DNA of 64,000 bases from an uncultured Clostridia bacterium (GTDB lineage Bacteria; Bacillota; Clostridia; Oscillospirales; JAAYOS01), in contig CANRJS010000008.1 of assembly GCA_947631015.1 (NCBI GenBank), positions 1-64,000 on the forward strand, given 5' to 3'. Below are positions 39,486 to 48,436 of this stretch, piece after piece. The position numbers and the translations under genes are program-made. Every line of letters starts with the position of its first letter. Within the stretch, counting starts at the first letter, position 1. The notes below the pieces were generated by a model, which worked only from the letters and a program-made list of their open reading frames with translations, did not search any database and was not told where the DNA came from.

Positions 39486-40814
39486 ATGGACGGGATACTC
39501 GACTTCACGGTGCGCGAGCTTCTGCGCGCGATAAGGGAACGGAGACTAGGCGCTGAGGAGCTTGTGCGCTTCTATCTCGAACGGATAGAGCGGTATGACG
39601 GAAAGCTGAACGCCACGGCGGAGCTTGCCCCGGACGCGCTCCGCCGCGCCCGCGAACTCGATATGCGCCCCGCCGGAGAGGATATGCCGCTCTGCGGGCT
39701 GCCGGTGCTCGTCAAGGACAACATCGACGTCGCAGGGCTGCACACCACGGCGGGGAGCGCCGCGCTCGCGGATAGCGTCGCGGACGCAGACGCGCCGGTC
39801 ATTGCAAACCTCCGCCGCGCGGGAGCGGTCATACTAGGCAAGACGAACATGACTGAGTTTGCAAACTTCACCTCGCAGGGCATGCCGAACGGCTTCAGTT
39901 CGCGCGGGGGACAGGTGCGGAGCGCGTACCGCGCGGACGCCGACCCGAGCGGGTCGAGCACCGGGTCGGCCGTGGCGGTGTCCGCCGGGTTCTGCGCGGC
40001 GGCGGTCGGAACGGACACGAGCTTTTCGGTCGTCGTCTGCGCCGCGGCGAACGGCTGCGCGGGTCTCAAGCCCGCCGCCGGGACGCTCTCCGGGCGGGGG
40101 ATAGTCCCGATTTCGCACACGCTCGACAGCGCCGGAGCGATAGCGCGCGACCTCGACGGCGCAATACTGCTCGCCGCCGCCATGGGCGACGCCGCCGCGT
40201 CCGGCGTGACGCCCGCCGACCCCCGGCGGCTCCGGATAGCGGTAAATCTCGCAAACCGCGACAATATTTCGCCGCCCTGCTCGGAGGAGGGGACGGAAGC
40301 GCTCCTCGCGGCGCTCCGCGCGGAGGGCGCGGAGCTTACGGAAGTCCGTCGGCCCTTTGCCCCGCAGATGACGGAGATAATGCGCTTCGAGTTCATGCAC
40401 GACCTCGAAGAGTACCTCGCGGGCGCGAACGCGAAGCGGAAGACGCTTCGCGATATAGCGGACTTCTACCGGGAAGACCCGTCCCGGATGCCCTACGGCA
40501 TAACGCACCTCGAAGGCGCTCTCGAAGCGTCCGGCCGGCTCGACGACGCGCCGTACCTTGAGGCGATGGCGGAGCGGAAGCTCCTCCGCGCGGAGATGGC
40601 GGAGGAGCTGAAGGACGTCGATGCATGCGTCATGACCGGTCCCACGAACGTCATGCACGTCGCCGGATTACCGTCGCTCAGCGTCCCGCTCCGCATGGGT
40701 GAGGACGGCACACCGCGCGGCGTCATACTCTACGGCGCGGACGAGCGCCGTCTGCTTTCGGCGGCGCTTGCAATCGAACGACTCGTTCCGGGTGTCGCGC
40801 GCCCGGCGCTCTGA
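39486..40814 (+). CDS. Amidase signature family protein
   Basis: A 442-residue amidase. LPVLVKDNIDVAG carries the catalytic Lys, DPSGSSTGSAVAVSAG the cis-Ser region, and GTDTSFSVVVCAAANG the nucleophilic Ser in a variant of the usual GTDTGGSIRxPA. This TSFS variation, shared with some peptide amidase/AtzE-like proteins, argues against canonical GatA. No gatB or gatC gene is adjacent, and glnS upstream makes GatCAB less needed. Substrate unknown. GGAGG precedes ATG 39486. A GTCCGGGG/CCCCGGAC hairpin (39431-39459 region) separates it from glnS. Confidence 0.8.
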   Translation: MDGILDFTVRELLRAIRERRLGAEELVRFYLERIERYDGKLNATAELAPDALRRARELDMRPAGEDMPLCGLPVLVKDNIDVAGLHTTAGSAALADSVADADAPVIANLRRAGAVILGKTNMTEFANFTSQGMPNGFSSRGGQVRSAYRADADPSGSSTGSAVAVSAGFCAAAVGTDTSFSVVVCAAANGCAGLKPAAGTLSGRGIVPISHTLDSAGAIARDLDGAILLAAAMGDAAASGVTPADPRRLRIAVNLANRDNISPPCSEEGTEALLAALRAEGAELTEVRRPFAPQMTEIMRFEFMHDLEEYLAGANAKRKTLRDIADFYREDPSRMPYGITHLEGALEASGRLDDAPYLEAMAERKLLRAEMAEELKDVDACVMTGPTNVMHVAGLPSLSVPLRMGEDGTPRGVILYGADERRLLSAALAIERLVPGVARPAL

Positions 40815-40832
40815 GGGAATTTCCGTGCGAGG

Positions 40833-40861
40833 TTGAAATATCCCTCCCGATATGGTACAAT
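40833..40861 (+). promoter_or_regulatory. Promoter of tagA-thyX operon
   Basis: TTGAAA (40833-40838), 17 bases, TACAAT (40856-40861). Confidence 0.75.
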
Positions 40862-40924
40862 AACTTAAACTGCCGGAAAAGGCATTTTCGGGGACAGGCC
40901 CCGATGGGGAACGGAGGGGTTTCC

Positions 40925-41659
40925 TTGCAGAGAACGGACATACTCGGCGTCGGATTTGACAACGTGAACATGGCGGAGGCGTTCGAGCGCGCGGAAGCGC
41001 TGCTCGACGGAGGCTCGCACTACATCGTCACGCCCAACTCGGAGATAGTCTACGACGCGCAGACGGACGACGCGCTGCGCGGGATACTGAACCGCGCCGA
41101 CCTCGTCCTGCCGGACGGCGTGGGCGTAGTGAAGGCGAGCCGGATACTCGGCACGCCGCTCAAGGAGAAGGTCGCGGGGGTGGAGGTCGCGGAAGCGCTG
41201 CTTTCGGTCTTCGCGCGGCGCGGCGACTCGCTCTATCTCCTCGGCGCGAAGCCCGGCATAGCCGAGCGCGCGGCAGAGAAGATGACGCAGATCGCACCCG
41301 GACTCAAAATCGCCGGTACGCACGACGGATACTTCAAGGACGATGCGGCCGCCGCCGCGGAGGTCCGCGCGTCCGGCGCGGACGCAGTGTACGTCTGCCT
41401 CGGTTCGCCCCGTCAGGAAAAGTTCATATCGGAAAACCTCGGCGCGATGGGCTGCAAGCTCGCGATAGGCCTCGGAGGCTCGCTCGACGTGTTCGCGGGC
41501 GAGGCGAAGCGCGCGCCGAAGATATTCATAAAGCTCGGTCTCGAGTGGTTCTGGAGGCTCCTCCGCCAGCCGAGCCGCATAGGGCGCATGATGCGCCTGC
41601 CGAAGTTCCTGCGCGCCGCCAAAAAGGAGGCTCGCCGCCGCAAAAAGGAGGCAAAATAG
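40925..41659 (+). CDS. tagA: WecG/TagA family ManNAc transferase
   Basis: A 244-residue GT26 glycosyltransferase. ILGVGFDNVNMAEA starts the domain. HYIVTPNSEIVYDAQTD, VLPDGVGVVKASRIL, EKVAGVEVAEALL, GAKPGIAERAA, DAVYVCLGSPRQEKFI and LAIGLGGSLDVFAGEAKRAP follow the TagA/WecG/CpsF signature. TTG 40925 is chosen because GGAGGGG is correctly placed; upstream residues MGNGGVS are not family-like. It should add ManNAc to undecaprenyl-PP-GlcNAc, using the products of tagO (12922) and wecB (14141). One base separates it from thyX. Confidence 0.92.
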   Translation: MQRTDILGVGFDNVNMAEAFERAEALLDGGSHYIVTPNSEIVYDAQTDDALRGILNRADLVLPDGVGVVKASRILGTPLKEKVAGVEVAEALLSVFARRGDSLYLLGAKPGIAERAAEKMTQIAPGLKIAGTHDGYFKDDAAAAAEVRASGADAVYVCLGSPRQEKFISENLGAMGCKLAIGLGGSLDVFAGEAKRAPKIFIKLGLEWFWRLLRQPSRIGRMMRLPKFLRAAKKEARRRKKEAK

Positions 41660-42445
41660 ATGAATGTTATTCTGCTTGCACACACCCCGAGCCCGGTGGA
41701 GCTTGTCGCGCTCGCGGCAAAGAACTGTTACTCGAACTCCACGGCGGGCGAGCTTCGGGACGGTATGACGCCGGAGAAGGCCAGGGAGTTTGTGGAGATG
41801 CTCGCGTCCCTCGGCCATGAGAGCCCGATAGAGCACGCAAGCTACACCTTTGCTATTGAGGGCGTCAGCCGCTCGCTGCTCGCGCAGATAACGCGGCACC
41901 GCCTCGCGTCGTACAGCGTCAAGAGCCAGAGGTACGTGAGCGAGAAGGACTTCGAGTACGTCACGCCGCCCGCGATAGCGGCGGTGCCCGAGGCGGCGGA
42001 GGAGTTCAGGCGCGCCATGGCGGACGACCGCGAGAGTTACAAAAAAATCTCGAACCTTCTCTACAAGAAATACTGCGCCGAGCTCGAGGCGGAAGGGAAG
42101 CTCGACAAGGCGTCGAAGTCCGCCGCGCGGAAGCGCGCAGGCGAGGACGCGCGCTACGTCCTGCCGAACGCCTGCACGACGCAGATAGTGATGACGATGA
42201 ACGCGCGGTCACTCAAGAACTTCTTCGCGCAGAGGATGTGCAACCGCGCCCAGTGGGAGATACGCGAGCTCGCCGCGAGGATGCGCGAGCTCGTCATGGA
42301 GGTCTCGCCCGAGCTCTTCCGGGATAGCGGGCCCGCCTGTCTGCGTGGCCCGTGCCCCGAGGGGAAGATGAGCTGCGGCAGGGCGGCGGAGATGCGCGCG
42401 AAGTACCTCGCGCCGGCGAAGAATGACGACGGGAGTGCGAAATGA
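41660..42445 (+). CDS. thyX: FAD-dependent thymidylate synthase
   Basis: A 261-residue ThyX. The signature RHRxxSxNxxSxRY appears as RHRLASYSVKSQRY (about residues 78-91), in which the Asn is replaced by Val. Residues SPIEHASYTFAI and LPNACTTQIVMTMNARSLKN are also typical. A C-terminal cysteine-containing extension (SGPACLRGPCPEGKMSCG) is found in Clostridia members. It makes dTMP from dUMP using folate and FAD. It starts one base after tagA and shares its last four bases with the next gene. Confidence 0.95.
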   Translation: MNVILLAHTPSPVELVALAAKNCYSNSTAGELRDGMTPEKAREFVEMLASLGHESPIEHASYTFAIEGVSRSLLAQITRHRLASYSVKSQRYVSEKDFEYVTPPAIAAVPEAAEEFRRAMADDRESYKKISNLLYKKYCAELEAEGKLDKASKSAARKRAGEDARYVLPNACTTQIVMTMNARSLKNFFAQRMCNRAQWEIRELAARMRELVMEVSPELFRDSGPACLRGPCPEGKMSCGRAAEMRAKYLAPAKNDDGSAK

Positions 42446-43446
42446 TAAGAAAAGCCGTTAAAGATGACATCGCAGCTCTGCGGGGACTGTGGAGCGAGCT
42501 TCTGCCGGACGGGGAAGCGCTTGCCGGGGTCTATGCCGCGCTCGCAACTCCGGAGAGGACGCTCGTCCTCGAGCGGGACGGACGCACGGAGGGCGTCGTG
42601 CTGAGCTCCCTCGAACCGCTCCGCATACCGGGCGCGGGAGAGCTCACGGCGGCGTACATCTTCGGCGCGGCGGCGCGGGACGAGGACGGGCTCCGCGAGC
42701 TCGTCACGGCGTCGCTTTCGGCGGCGCGGGACTGCGGCGCCGCCGCCGCGACGGTGCGGCCGCGCGGGGATGGAGAGTTCGCGTTCTACCGCTCCCTCGG
42801 CTTTGCCGAGATGTTTTCGATAGAGTATTCGGCGGAACGCCGCGCGGCGATAGCGCCGTCGGACGAGTGTGTCGAGGAGCTGCCGCCGGAGCGAGCGCCG
42901 GAGTGCGAGGAGATATTCACACAGGTCGCGCGGTGGAGGAGCCATCAGGCGCGGAGCCGCGATATGTGGCGCGCGGCGGCGGAGGCCGAATACGCGCGCG
43001 GCGGCGCTCTGCTTGCCGTCCTGCGCGGGAACGAAATCATCGGCTACGCGTTCTGCCGCTCGGACGGCGGCGCGGCGGTGATAGACGAGCTATTCTGCGA
43101 GGACGAGCCGGAGTTCAACGCTCTGCGCCTCGCGGTGATGGACAGGTTCGGTACGGATACGGTGACGCTCTGCGCACCGGCGTGTCCGCACGGAGCGCGG
43201 CGGTTCGGGATGGTTCGCGCCCTCGACCCGAAGGTCGTGGTCGAGGCGGGACTGAAGCGCCGCCCGGGAGATTTTGAGATAGAGGTGGAGGACACGGAGC
43301 TGCCCGGGCTGTCGGGACGTATTTCCGTGCGGGACGGCGTCGTTGCCGTCGGAGAGAGGACCGGCACGGTGAGCATCACGCCCGGCGACCTTGCGGCGCT
43401 GACGCTTGGCGGAGGCCCCGCTCCGTTCCTGAATCCTATAGTTTGA
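42442..43446 (+). CDS. GNAT N-acetyltransferase with SCP2-like tail
   Basis: A 334-residue protein. The N-terminal half is a degenerate GNAT fold (VRPRGDGEFAFYRSLGFAEMF, with the acetyl-CoA helix region). A second GNAT-like block follows (GNEIIGYAFCRSDGGAAV), and the C-terminus (RISVRDGVVAVGERTGTVSI, then TPGDLAALTLGG) resembles the SCP2-like domain of Eis-type acetyltransferases. So it looks like an Eis-like double-GNAT architecture. The ATGA overlap with thyX implies coupling. The acceptor is unknown. Confidence 0.72.
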   Translation: MIRKAVKDDIAALRGLWSELLPDGEALAGVYAALATPERTLVLERDGRTEGVVLSSLEPLRIPGAGELTAAYIFGAAARDEDGLRELVTASLSAARDCGAAAATVRPRGDGEFAFYRSLGFAEMFSIEYSAERRAAIAPSDECVEELPPERAPECEEIFTQVARWRSHQARSRDMWRAAAEAEYARGGALLAVLRGNEIIGYAFCRSDGGAAVIDELFCEDEPEFNALRLAVMDRFGTDTVTLCAPACPHGARRFGMVRALDPKVVVEAGLKRRPGDFEIEVEDTELPGLSGRISVRDGVVAVGERTGTVSITPGDLAALTLGGGPAPFLNPIV

Positions 43447-43454
43447 GGGCTGCT

Positions 43455-45233
43455 ATGGAAGAAAACAACATTTTTGAAGCAAAAGAACAGCTGCGGCGGA
43501 GGATGAAGGAGCGCGCCGCCGCCCTCACCCCCGAGGAGAAGTCCGAAAAGGACCTCGCGGTGCTGCGCGAGCTTGCGTCCCTTCCCGAGATGCGCTCGGC
43601 GGCGACGGTTTTCTGTTACGTCTCCGTCGGAAGCGAGGTTGACACCCGAAAGCTCATTCCCGTGTTGCTGCACGGCGGGCGGCGGGTGTTCGTGCCGCGC
43701 GTAGACGGCGCGGAGATGAGCGCCGTCGAGATAACATCCCCGGATGACCTGAGCGAGACGAACGCCTTTGGGATACCCGAGCCGCCGGCGTCCTTCCCGG
43801 CGGCGGACCCGGACGGGATAGACATCGCGCTCATACCGGGAGCCGCATTCGGCACGGACGGCAGCCGCCTCGGCCGGGGGATGGGATATTACGACAGATG
43901 GCTTGCGGGCTACCACGGCACAAAATGCGGTATCGCCCGTGAGGACGCGCTGCTCGAGACGGTGCCCTCGGAGAACACGGACGAGCGGATGAACGTCGTC
44001 GTGAGCGACAGGTGCGTCTGCCGCGTCAGCACGGCGCAGAACACCATCGAGTCGGCAATAGAGCAGAACATCGCAAGGAGCGTCGCGCGCGCCGAGGAGG
44101 AGCCGGACGACGCCGCCGAGGAGGAGCTTCCGGCGGAACCGGAGCTCCCCGAGGAGGATGAGGAGCCCGAGACGCGCCCGAGAAAGCGCAGGCTCGGGTG
44201 CTTCGGCGCGCTCATCTGGTTTCTCTGCGTCATCGGCATAAGCGCCGCGCTTGCGGGCTTCGGATGGATGTGCGCGGACGATCTCCTCGGCCTCACGGCG
44301 GAGGACAGCGATGCGACAATAACCGTGCTCGAGACCGACGACGTGAGCGCCGTCGCGGACAAACTCGCGGAGGCGGGCATGATAAAGCGCCCGTGGCTCT
44401 TTGAGATATTCGGAAAGATATTCGACGCGGAGGAGAAGATCTCCCCCGGCGTGTACAACGTGAACGCCATTATGGACTACCGCGCGCTGATAAACGCCAT
44501 GCGCGAGAACTCGTCCTACCGCGCGACGGTGGATGTCACCATCCCGGAGGGCTACACCGTGGAGCAGATACTGCGGCGGCTCGAGGAGAACGGCGTCGCA
44601 AGCTACGAGGATCTCGCGGATGTCTGCGCGAATTACGACTTCGAGTATTCCTTCCTCGAGGACATACCGCTCGGGGACGTGAACCGGCTCGAGGGCTACC
44701 TGTTCCCGAACAGCCACACCTTCTATGTCGACGAGAACCCGGTAAACGCGATAAACCGCTTCCTCAACGACTTCTCGAACAAGTTTGACGAGGACCTGCG
44801 CGCGGAGGCGGAGGAGATGGGCATGAGCGTCCACGACGTGCTCACCCTCGCCTCGATGATAGAGAAGGAGGCGGCGAGCACGAGCGAAATGCCGCTCATC
44901 TCGTCGGTCATACACAACCGCCTCGACAACTGGCCGGAGCCGTATCTTCAGATAGACGCGACGATACAGTACGTCCTCGAGGAGCGCAAGCAGTACCTGT
45001 CGCTCGAGGACCTGGCAATAGACAGTCCGTACAACACCTACAAGTATATGGGGCTGCCGCCCGGACCTATCTGCAACCCCGGCCTCGCGGCGATACGCGC
45101 AGCGCTCCGCCCGGAGGAGACTGACAATTACTACTACGCGCTCACCGAGGAGGGCACGCACGAGTTTGTCCGCACGTCGGAGGAGCTGCAGGCGATAATC
45201 AACGCCAATCCCGGCGCTTACGGTGCGGAATGA
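43455..45233 (+). CDS. Fusion: 5-FTHF cyclo-ligase and MltG
   Basis: A single uninterrupted 592-residue frame joining two usually separate proteins. Residues about 1-190 are 5-formyltetrahydrofolate cyclo-ligase: KEQLRRRMKERAAAL start, FCYVSVGSEVDTRKLI, and the signature IPGAAFGTDGSRLGRGMGYYD. Then comes an acidic Glu/Pro linker (about 215-240), a transmembrane helix (LGCFGALIWFLCVIGISAAL, about 246-270) and a YceG/MltG domain with IPEGYTVEQIL, LEGYLFPNSHTFY, the catalytic MIEKEA (about 468-473) and SPYNTYKYMGLPPGPICNPG. The folate domain would be cytosolic and the transglycosylase outside, which fits MltG topology. ATG 43455 follows GAGGG. It overlaps the U32 gene by four bases. Confidence 0.9.
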   Translation: MEENNIFEAKEQLRRRMKERAAALTPEEKSEKDLAVLRELASLPEMRSAATVFCYVSVGSEVDTRKLIPVLLHGGRRVFVPRVDGAEMSAVEITSPDDLSETNAFGIPEPPASFPAADPDGIDIALIPGAAFGTDGSRLGRGMGYYDRWLAGYHGTKCGIAREDALLETVPSENTDERMNVVVSDRCVCRVSTAQNTIESAIEQNIARSVARAEEEPDDAAEEELPAEPELPEEDEEPETRPRKRRLGCFGALIWFLCVIGISAALAGFGWMCADDLLGLTAEDSDATITVLETDDVSAVADKLAEAGMIKRPWLFEIFGKIFDAEEKISPGVYNVNAIMDYRALINAMRENSSYRATVDVTIPEGYTVEQILRRLEENGVASYEDLADVCANYDFEYSFLEDIPLGDVNRLEGYLFPNSHTFYVDENPVNAINRFLNDFSNKFDEDLRAEAEEMGMSVHDVLTLASMIEKEAASTSEMPLISSVIHNRLDNWPEPYLQIDATIQYVLEERKQYLSLEDLAIDSPYNTYKYMGLPPGPICNPGLAAIRAALRPEETDNYYYALTEEGTHEFVRTSEELQAIINANPGAYGAE

Positions 45234-46456
45234 TGCGTAAGGTCGAGCTTCTGAGTCCCGCGGGGGACATGTCCAAGCTGAAGATGGCGCTCGCCTACGG
45301 CGCGGACGCGGTGTACCTCGCGGCGGACAGGTACGGTATGCGCGCCGCCGCGGGCAACTTCCGCGAGGAGACTCTTGCGGAGGCGGCGCGCCTCGCTCAC
45401 GCCGCCGGCGCGCGGGCGTACATCACGATAAACACCGTCGCACACGAGGACGAGCTCGAGGGAGCGGCGCGCCTCGCGCGCATAGCGGAGGAGAGCGGGC
45501 TCGACGCGGCGATAGTCGCGGACGCGGGCGTGCTCGGCCTCGTGAAGCGCGCCGCGCCGTCGCTTGAGGTACACATGTCCACGCAGGCGGGCATCACGAA
45601 CAGCGCGTCCGCGCGGATGTGGCACGACCTCGGCGCGAAGCGCGTTATACTCGCGCGCGAGCTCACCTTGGACGAGATAGCGTCGATACGCGCGAACACG
45701 CCGCGCGAGCTCGAGCTTGAGGTGTTCGTCCACGGCGCGATGTGCGTCAGCTTCTCGGGGCGCTGCCTCCTCTCGGAGTACATGGCGGGCAGAGACGGAA
45801 ACCGCGGCGAGTGCGCGCAGCCCTGCCGATGGCGCTACCACCTCGTCGAGGAGAGCCGCCCCGGCGAATATTACGAGATGCAGGAGCATCCCGAGGGGAC
45901 ATATATCCTCAACTCGAAGGACCTCAACGCGATACGCCTCCTTGACAGGATAATCGAGGCCGGCGCGTCGAGCCTCAAGATAGAGGGACGCTCGAAGAGC
46001 GAATACTATGCCGCCGCCGTCACCTACGCCTATCGCGGCGCGCTAGACGACCTGTACGCCGGGCGTCCGTTCGACGAACGGTGGGAGGAGGAGCTGGGAA
46101 AGGTCAGCCACCGGCCGTACTGCGACGGGTTCTTCCGCGAGCGGCCGAAGCACGGACTTCAGTACACCGGCGACTCGCGGTATATACGCGACTGGGAGGT
46201 CGCGGCGGTGGTGGAGCGTGTCGAGGGAGAGTATGCCTTCGTGTCGCTGAAGAACCCGTTCGGGGAGGACGAGGAGCTGGAGCTTCTCTCACCCGGACGC
46301 CGCCCCGAGAAGGTGCGCGTCCGCGAGATATACGAGCTCGGCGCGGACGGCGCTGAGACGCGCGTCACGCGCGCGACAAAGAACCAGCTGACGCACCGTC
46401 TGCTCCTGCCGGACGTAAAGCCGCAGGCAATACTTCGAAAAAGTCGCGAGAAATAG
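45230..46456 (+). CDS. U32 family peptidase (TrhP-type)
   Basis: A 408-residue U32 protein. ELLSPAGDMSKLKMALAYGA and DAVYLAADRYGMRAAAGNF start it. HMSTQAGITNSASA, VFVHGAMCVSFSGRCLLS and GNRGECAQPCRWRY (Fe-S cysteines) are the family signature, and LNSKDLNAIRLLDRIIEAGA follows. Members of this type act in prephenate-dependent tRNA or rRNA hydroxylation (TrhP/RlhA) more than as proteases. The mltG-U32 order matches the B. subtilis yrrL...yrrNO region, supporting TrhP. The stop codon lies within the first hairpin of repeat copy D. Confidence 0.88.
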   Translation: MMRKVELLSPAGDMSKLKMALAYGADAVYLAADRYGMRAAAGNFREETLAEAARLAHAAGARAYITINTVAHEDELEGAARLARIAEESGLDAAIVADAGVLGLVKRAAPSLEVHMSTQAGITNSASARMWHDLGAKRVILARELTLDEIASIRANTPRELELEVFVHGAMCVSFSGRCLLSEYMAGRDGNRGECAQPCRWRYHLVEESRPGEYYEMQEHPEGTYILNSKDLNAIRLLDRIIEAGASSLKIEGRSKSEYYAAAVTYAYRGALDDLYAGRPFDERWEEELGKVSHRPYCDGFFRERPKHGLQYTGDSRYIRDWEVAAVVERVEGEYAFVSLKNPFGEDEELELLSPGRRPEKVRVREIYELGADGAETRVTRATKNQLTHRLLLPDVKPQAILRKSREK

Positions 46457-46700
46457 GTTGCGGGCGAAGCCCGCAACCTATTTCTCACGAGGAGTTCACT
46501 TGGAATTGCGCCTGCGCAATTCCAAGTGAAGCTGTCGATAGGGCAAAGCCCTACCGACAGCGGGCGCTCCGCTACGCGCCTCGACGGCTTCGACGTCTTC
46601 GACGCGCGCTCCGCGAGAGGTATTTTCGGTGACGTACACACCGTCGCCGAAAATGATTTGAATTTATTTCGCGCCTGCGGCGCGAAACTCTGCGAGGCTT
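46447..46700. repeat. Mosaic hairpin array, copy D
   Basis: The first stem GAGAAATAGGTTGCGGGC, loop GAA, and its complement overlap the U32 stop codon. Next are TTCACTTGGAATTGCGCC with its complement, CTGTCGATAGGGC/GCCCTACCGACAG, GGGCGCTCCGCTACGCG, CTCCGCGAGAGGTATTTTCG, a TTTCGCGCCTGCGGCGCGAAA stem-loop (near), and ACTCTGCGAGGCTT. It is the shortest copy and lacks the GAGCCCTTCC-AATGCTCG modules. Confidence 0.8.
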
Positions 46701-46727
46701 AGGCGCGCGTATGCGCGCCTTTTTTTG
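46701..46727 (+). terminator. Terminator closing copy D
   Basis: Stem AGGCGCGC (46701-46708), loop GTAT, GCGCGCCT (46713-46720), then a run of T residues to 46726. Confidence 0.9.
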
Positions 46728-46787
46728 ATAATAAAACCTCACCAAACCGCACAGACTATCGGAAAACACGGTTCGGGAGGGATCGCT

Positions 46788-47492
46788 TTGGACAGACAGA
46801 ACGCGCCGGAGGAAGCAAAGGCCGAGATGAAGCAGATCGAGGACTTTGGCTCGATAAGCACCGGCACGGACGGACGGAACATACACTGCATAGTTATCGT
46901 GGGACAGATAGAGGGGCACCAGGTCCTGCCGCCGCAGAACAAGACGACGAAGTACGAGCACGTCCTTCCTCAGCTCACGGCGATAGAGGAGAGCCCGGAG
47001 ATAGACGGTCTCCTTGTACTTCTCAACACCGTCGGCGGGGACATCGAGGCGGGGCTTGCCATCGCCGAGCTGATAGCCGGGATGAGCAAGCCGACGGTCT
47101 CGCTCGTGCTCGGCGGGGGACACTCGATAGGCGTGCCGCTCGCGGTCGCGGCAAAGCGGAGCTTCATAGCGCCGTCCGCCGCCATGACGATACACCCGGT
47201 GCGGATAAACGGCGTGATAATCGGCGTTCCGCAGACCTTCAACTACTTTGAGAAGATACAGGAGCGGATAATAAAGTTCATCACGCAGAACTCGAACGTC
47301 TCGGAGGAGAAGTTCAAGGAGCTGATGCTCAGGACGGGCGAGCTCGCGGCGGACGTCGGCTCGGTGATATACGGCGAGGAGGCGGTGTCTATCGGCCTTA
47401 TAGACGAGCTGGGCGGCCTTGCCGACGCGCTTGGCGCTTTGCACGCCATGATAGACGAGCGAAGGGGGGAAGCGGAATGCTCTACACAGTGA
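46788..47492 (+). CDS. tepA: TepA-like ClpP-fold protease
   Basis: A 234-residue ClpP/crotonase-fold serine protease of the TepA (YmfB) type. [65 protein letters not shown] (nucleophile Ser) and [20 protein letters not shown] (His) are visible. TepA helps preprotein translocation or signal-peptide degradation in Bacillus. TTG 46788 follows GGGAGG. The 3' end overlaps ylzJ by 16 bases, matching Bacillus tepA-ylzJ-spoIIIE synteny. Confidence 0.9.
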   Translation: MDRQNAPEEAKAEMKQIEDFGSISTGTDGRNIHCIVIVGQIEGHQVLPPQNKTTKYEHVLPQLTAIEESPEIDGLLVLLNTVGGDIEAGLAIAELIAGMSKPTVSLVLGGGHSIGVPLAVAAKRSFIAPSAAMTIHPVRINGVIIGVPQTFNYFEKIQERIIKFITQNSNVSEEKFKELMLRTGELAADVGSVIYGEEAVSIGLIDELGGLADALGALHAMIDERRGEAECSTQ

Positions 47493-47647
47493 TGCCGCTC
47501 GAGCTCGTGTACGCGGAAGAACTGCCCGAGACCGAGGAGGAGTTGCGCGGCGGCGCGCGGCTCGTGTGGCAGGTGAGCGGCGGCACTAGGACGCTAATGC
47601 GGGTGATTTCGAGCGACCCGCGGGACTATTTGAAGTACAGAGTATGA
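47477..47647 (+). CDS. ylzJ: YlzJ-like small protein
   Basis: A 56-residue protein, [12 protein letters not shown] at the start and [15 protein letters not shown] at the end. This fits the YlzJ-like family, whose members sit directly after tepA in Bacillus and Clostridia. GGGGGAAGCG precedes ATG 47477, which lies inside the end of tepA. There is no signal peptide or hydrophobic helix. The function is unknown. Repeat copy E begins a few bases after its stop. Confidence 0.85.
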   Translation: MLYTVMPLELVYAEELPETEEELRGGARLVWQVSGGTRTLMRVISSDPRDYLKYRV

Positions 47648-47649
47648 TA

Positions 47650-48185
47650 TTCGCTGACGCGTCGGCGCGAAATGTGCTCGGGCAATGAATTGCCCTGCGC
47701 AACCCCACGCGGTCGGCGACCGCGCGGGAGCCCTTCCTATTTATATGCTCGCCCTGAATGAATCGGGGCTCCGCAAATTCGGCGTTTTGCGCCGAATTTG
47801 ACCGCGCGAACCGGCGTGGAGTACGGCTTTGCCGTCTTCGACGCACGCTCCGCGCAGTACAAGGTCGGGACGTCGGCGCGAAGCGCCGAGGTCTGATGCG
47901 CCCGGTAAAAGGTTGGAAGCGGTATGGGTTCGAGGGCGCATTGTACACGCCGTCGGAAAAACGGATTTGACTCTATTTCGTGCCTGCGGCGCGAAACTTT
48001 GCGAGGCTAACGCGAAGTTTCACAGTTGCGCGCATAGCGCGCATCCGCGCCGGTTCGCGCGGTTGAAGTTAGCGGCGGAGCCGCTAACTTCGCGCAGCCG
48101 GAATCCATTTCCGGCGAGCATTTCAATCAAAGGGGTCCCCAAGCGGCGTGAAACGCCGCTTGGGACTTAACTATGCGAGGCTTGA
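47650..48185. repeat. Mosaic hairpin array, copy E
   Basis: Over 500 bases containing both orientations of the shared modules. Forward: GCTC followed by stem GGGCAA/TTGCCC (loop TGAA), then CCACGCGGTCGGCGACCGCG and GAGCCCTTCC. A second ATGCTCG with a CCC...GGG stem and AAATTCGGCG/CGCCGAATTT follows, then ACCGCGCGAACCGG. Inverted: GTTAGCGGC/GCCGCTAAC, then the stem CCGGAA/TTCCGG next to CGAGCATTTCAATCAAAGGG. The connectors AAACTTTGCGAGGCT and CTATGCGAGGCTT recur. No gene is supported in it. Confidence 0.82.
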
Positions 48186-48228
48186 AATTATTCCCCGACG
48201 CTCCACTGAAACGTCGGGGAATAATTAT
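48186..48228. terminator. Terminator-like hairpin closing copy E
   Basis: Arms AATTATTCCCCGACG (48186-48200) and CGTCGGGGAATAATT (48212-48226), separated by 11 bases. There is no strong T run, but position and shape match the terminators that close other copies. Confidence 0.6.
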
Positions 48229-48282
48229 GATTTGCCGCGAATGTTTACCCCCGGAAGCGCCATATACTTTGAGGTATGGGGC

Positions 48283-48312
48283 TAGACAAGACCCTGTGTT
48301 TTGTGGTATGAT
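48283..48312 (+). promoter_or_regulatory. Candidate promoter of uppP
   Basis: TAGACA (48283-48288), an 18-base spacer, TATGAT (48307-48312). About 125 bases of leader precede the start. Confidence 0.5.
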
Positions 48313-48436
48313 AACCATGTATGTTTACATAATCCGATATTATGCGCCGGACTTGCGGAAGCGCCCGGAGCGCCGTGCCAGAAACGCAAATTCGGGCGGA
48401 AACCGGCAAAGTCCGTGAAAATACGGAGGCGAAAGC

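Noticed and set aside
39486-40814. GatA subunit of GatCAB
   Set aside because: gatB and gatC are not adjacent, the GGS segment is altered, and glnS is present just upstream.
43044-45161. A 700-codon minus-strand frame opposite the 5-FCL::MltG fusion
   Set aside because: No recognisable domain and no RBS; it is a shadow of the coding strand.
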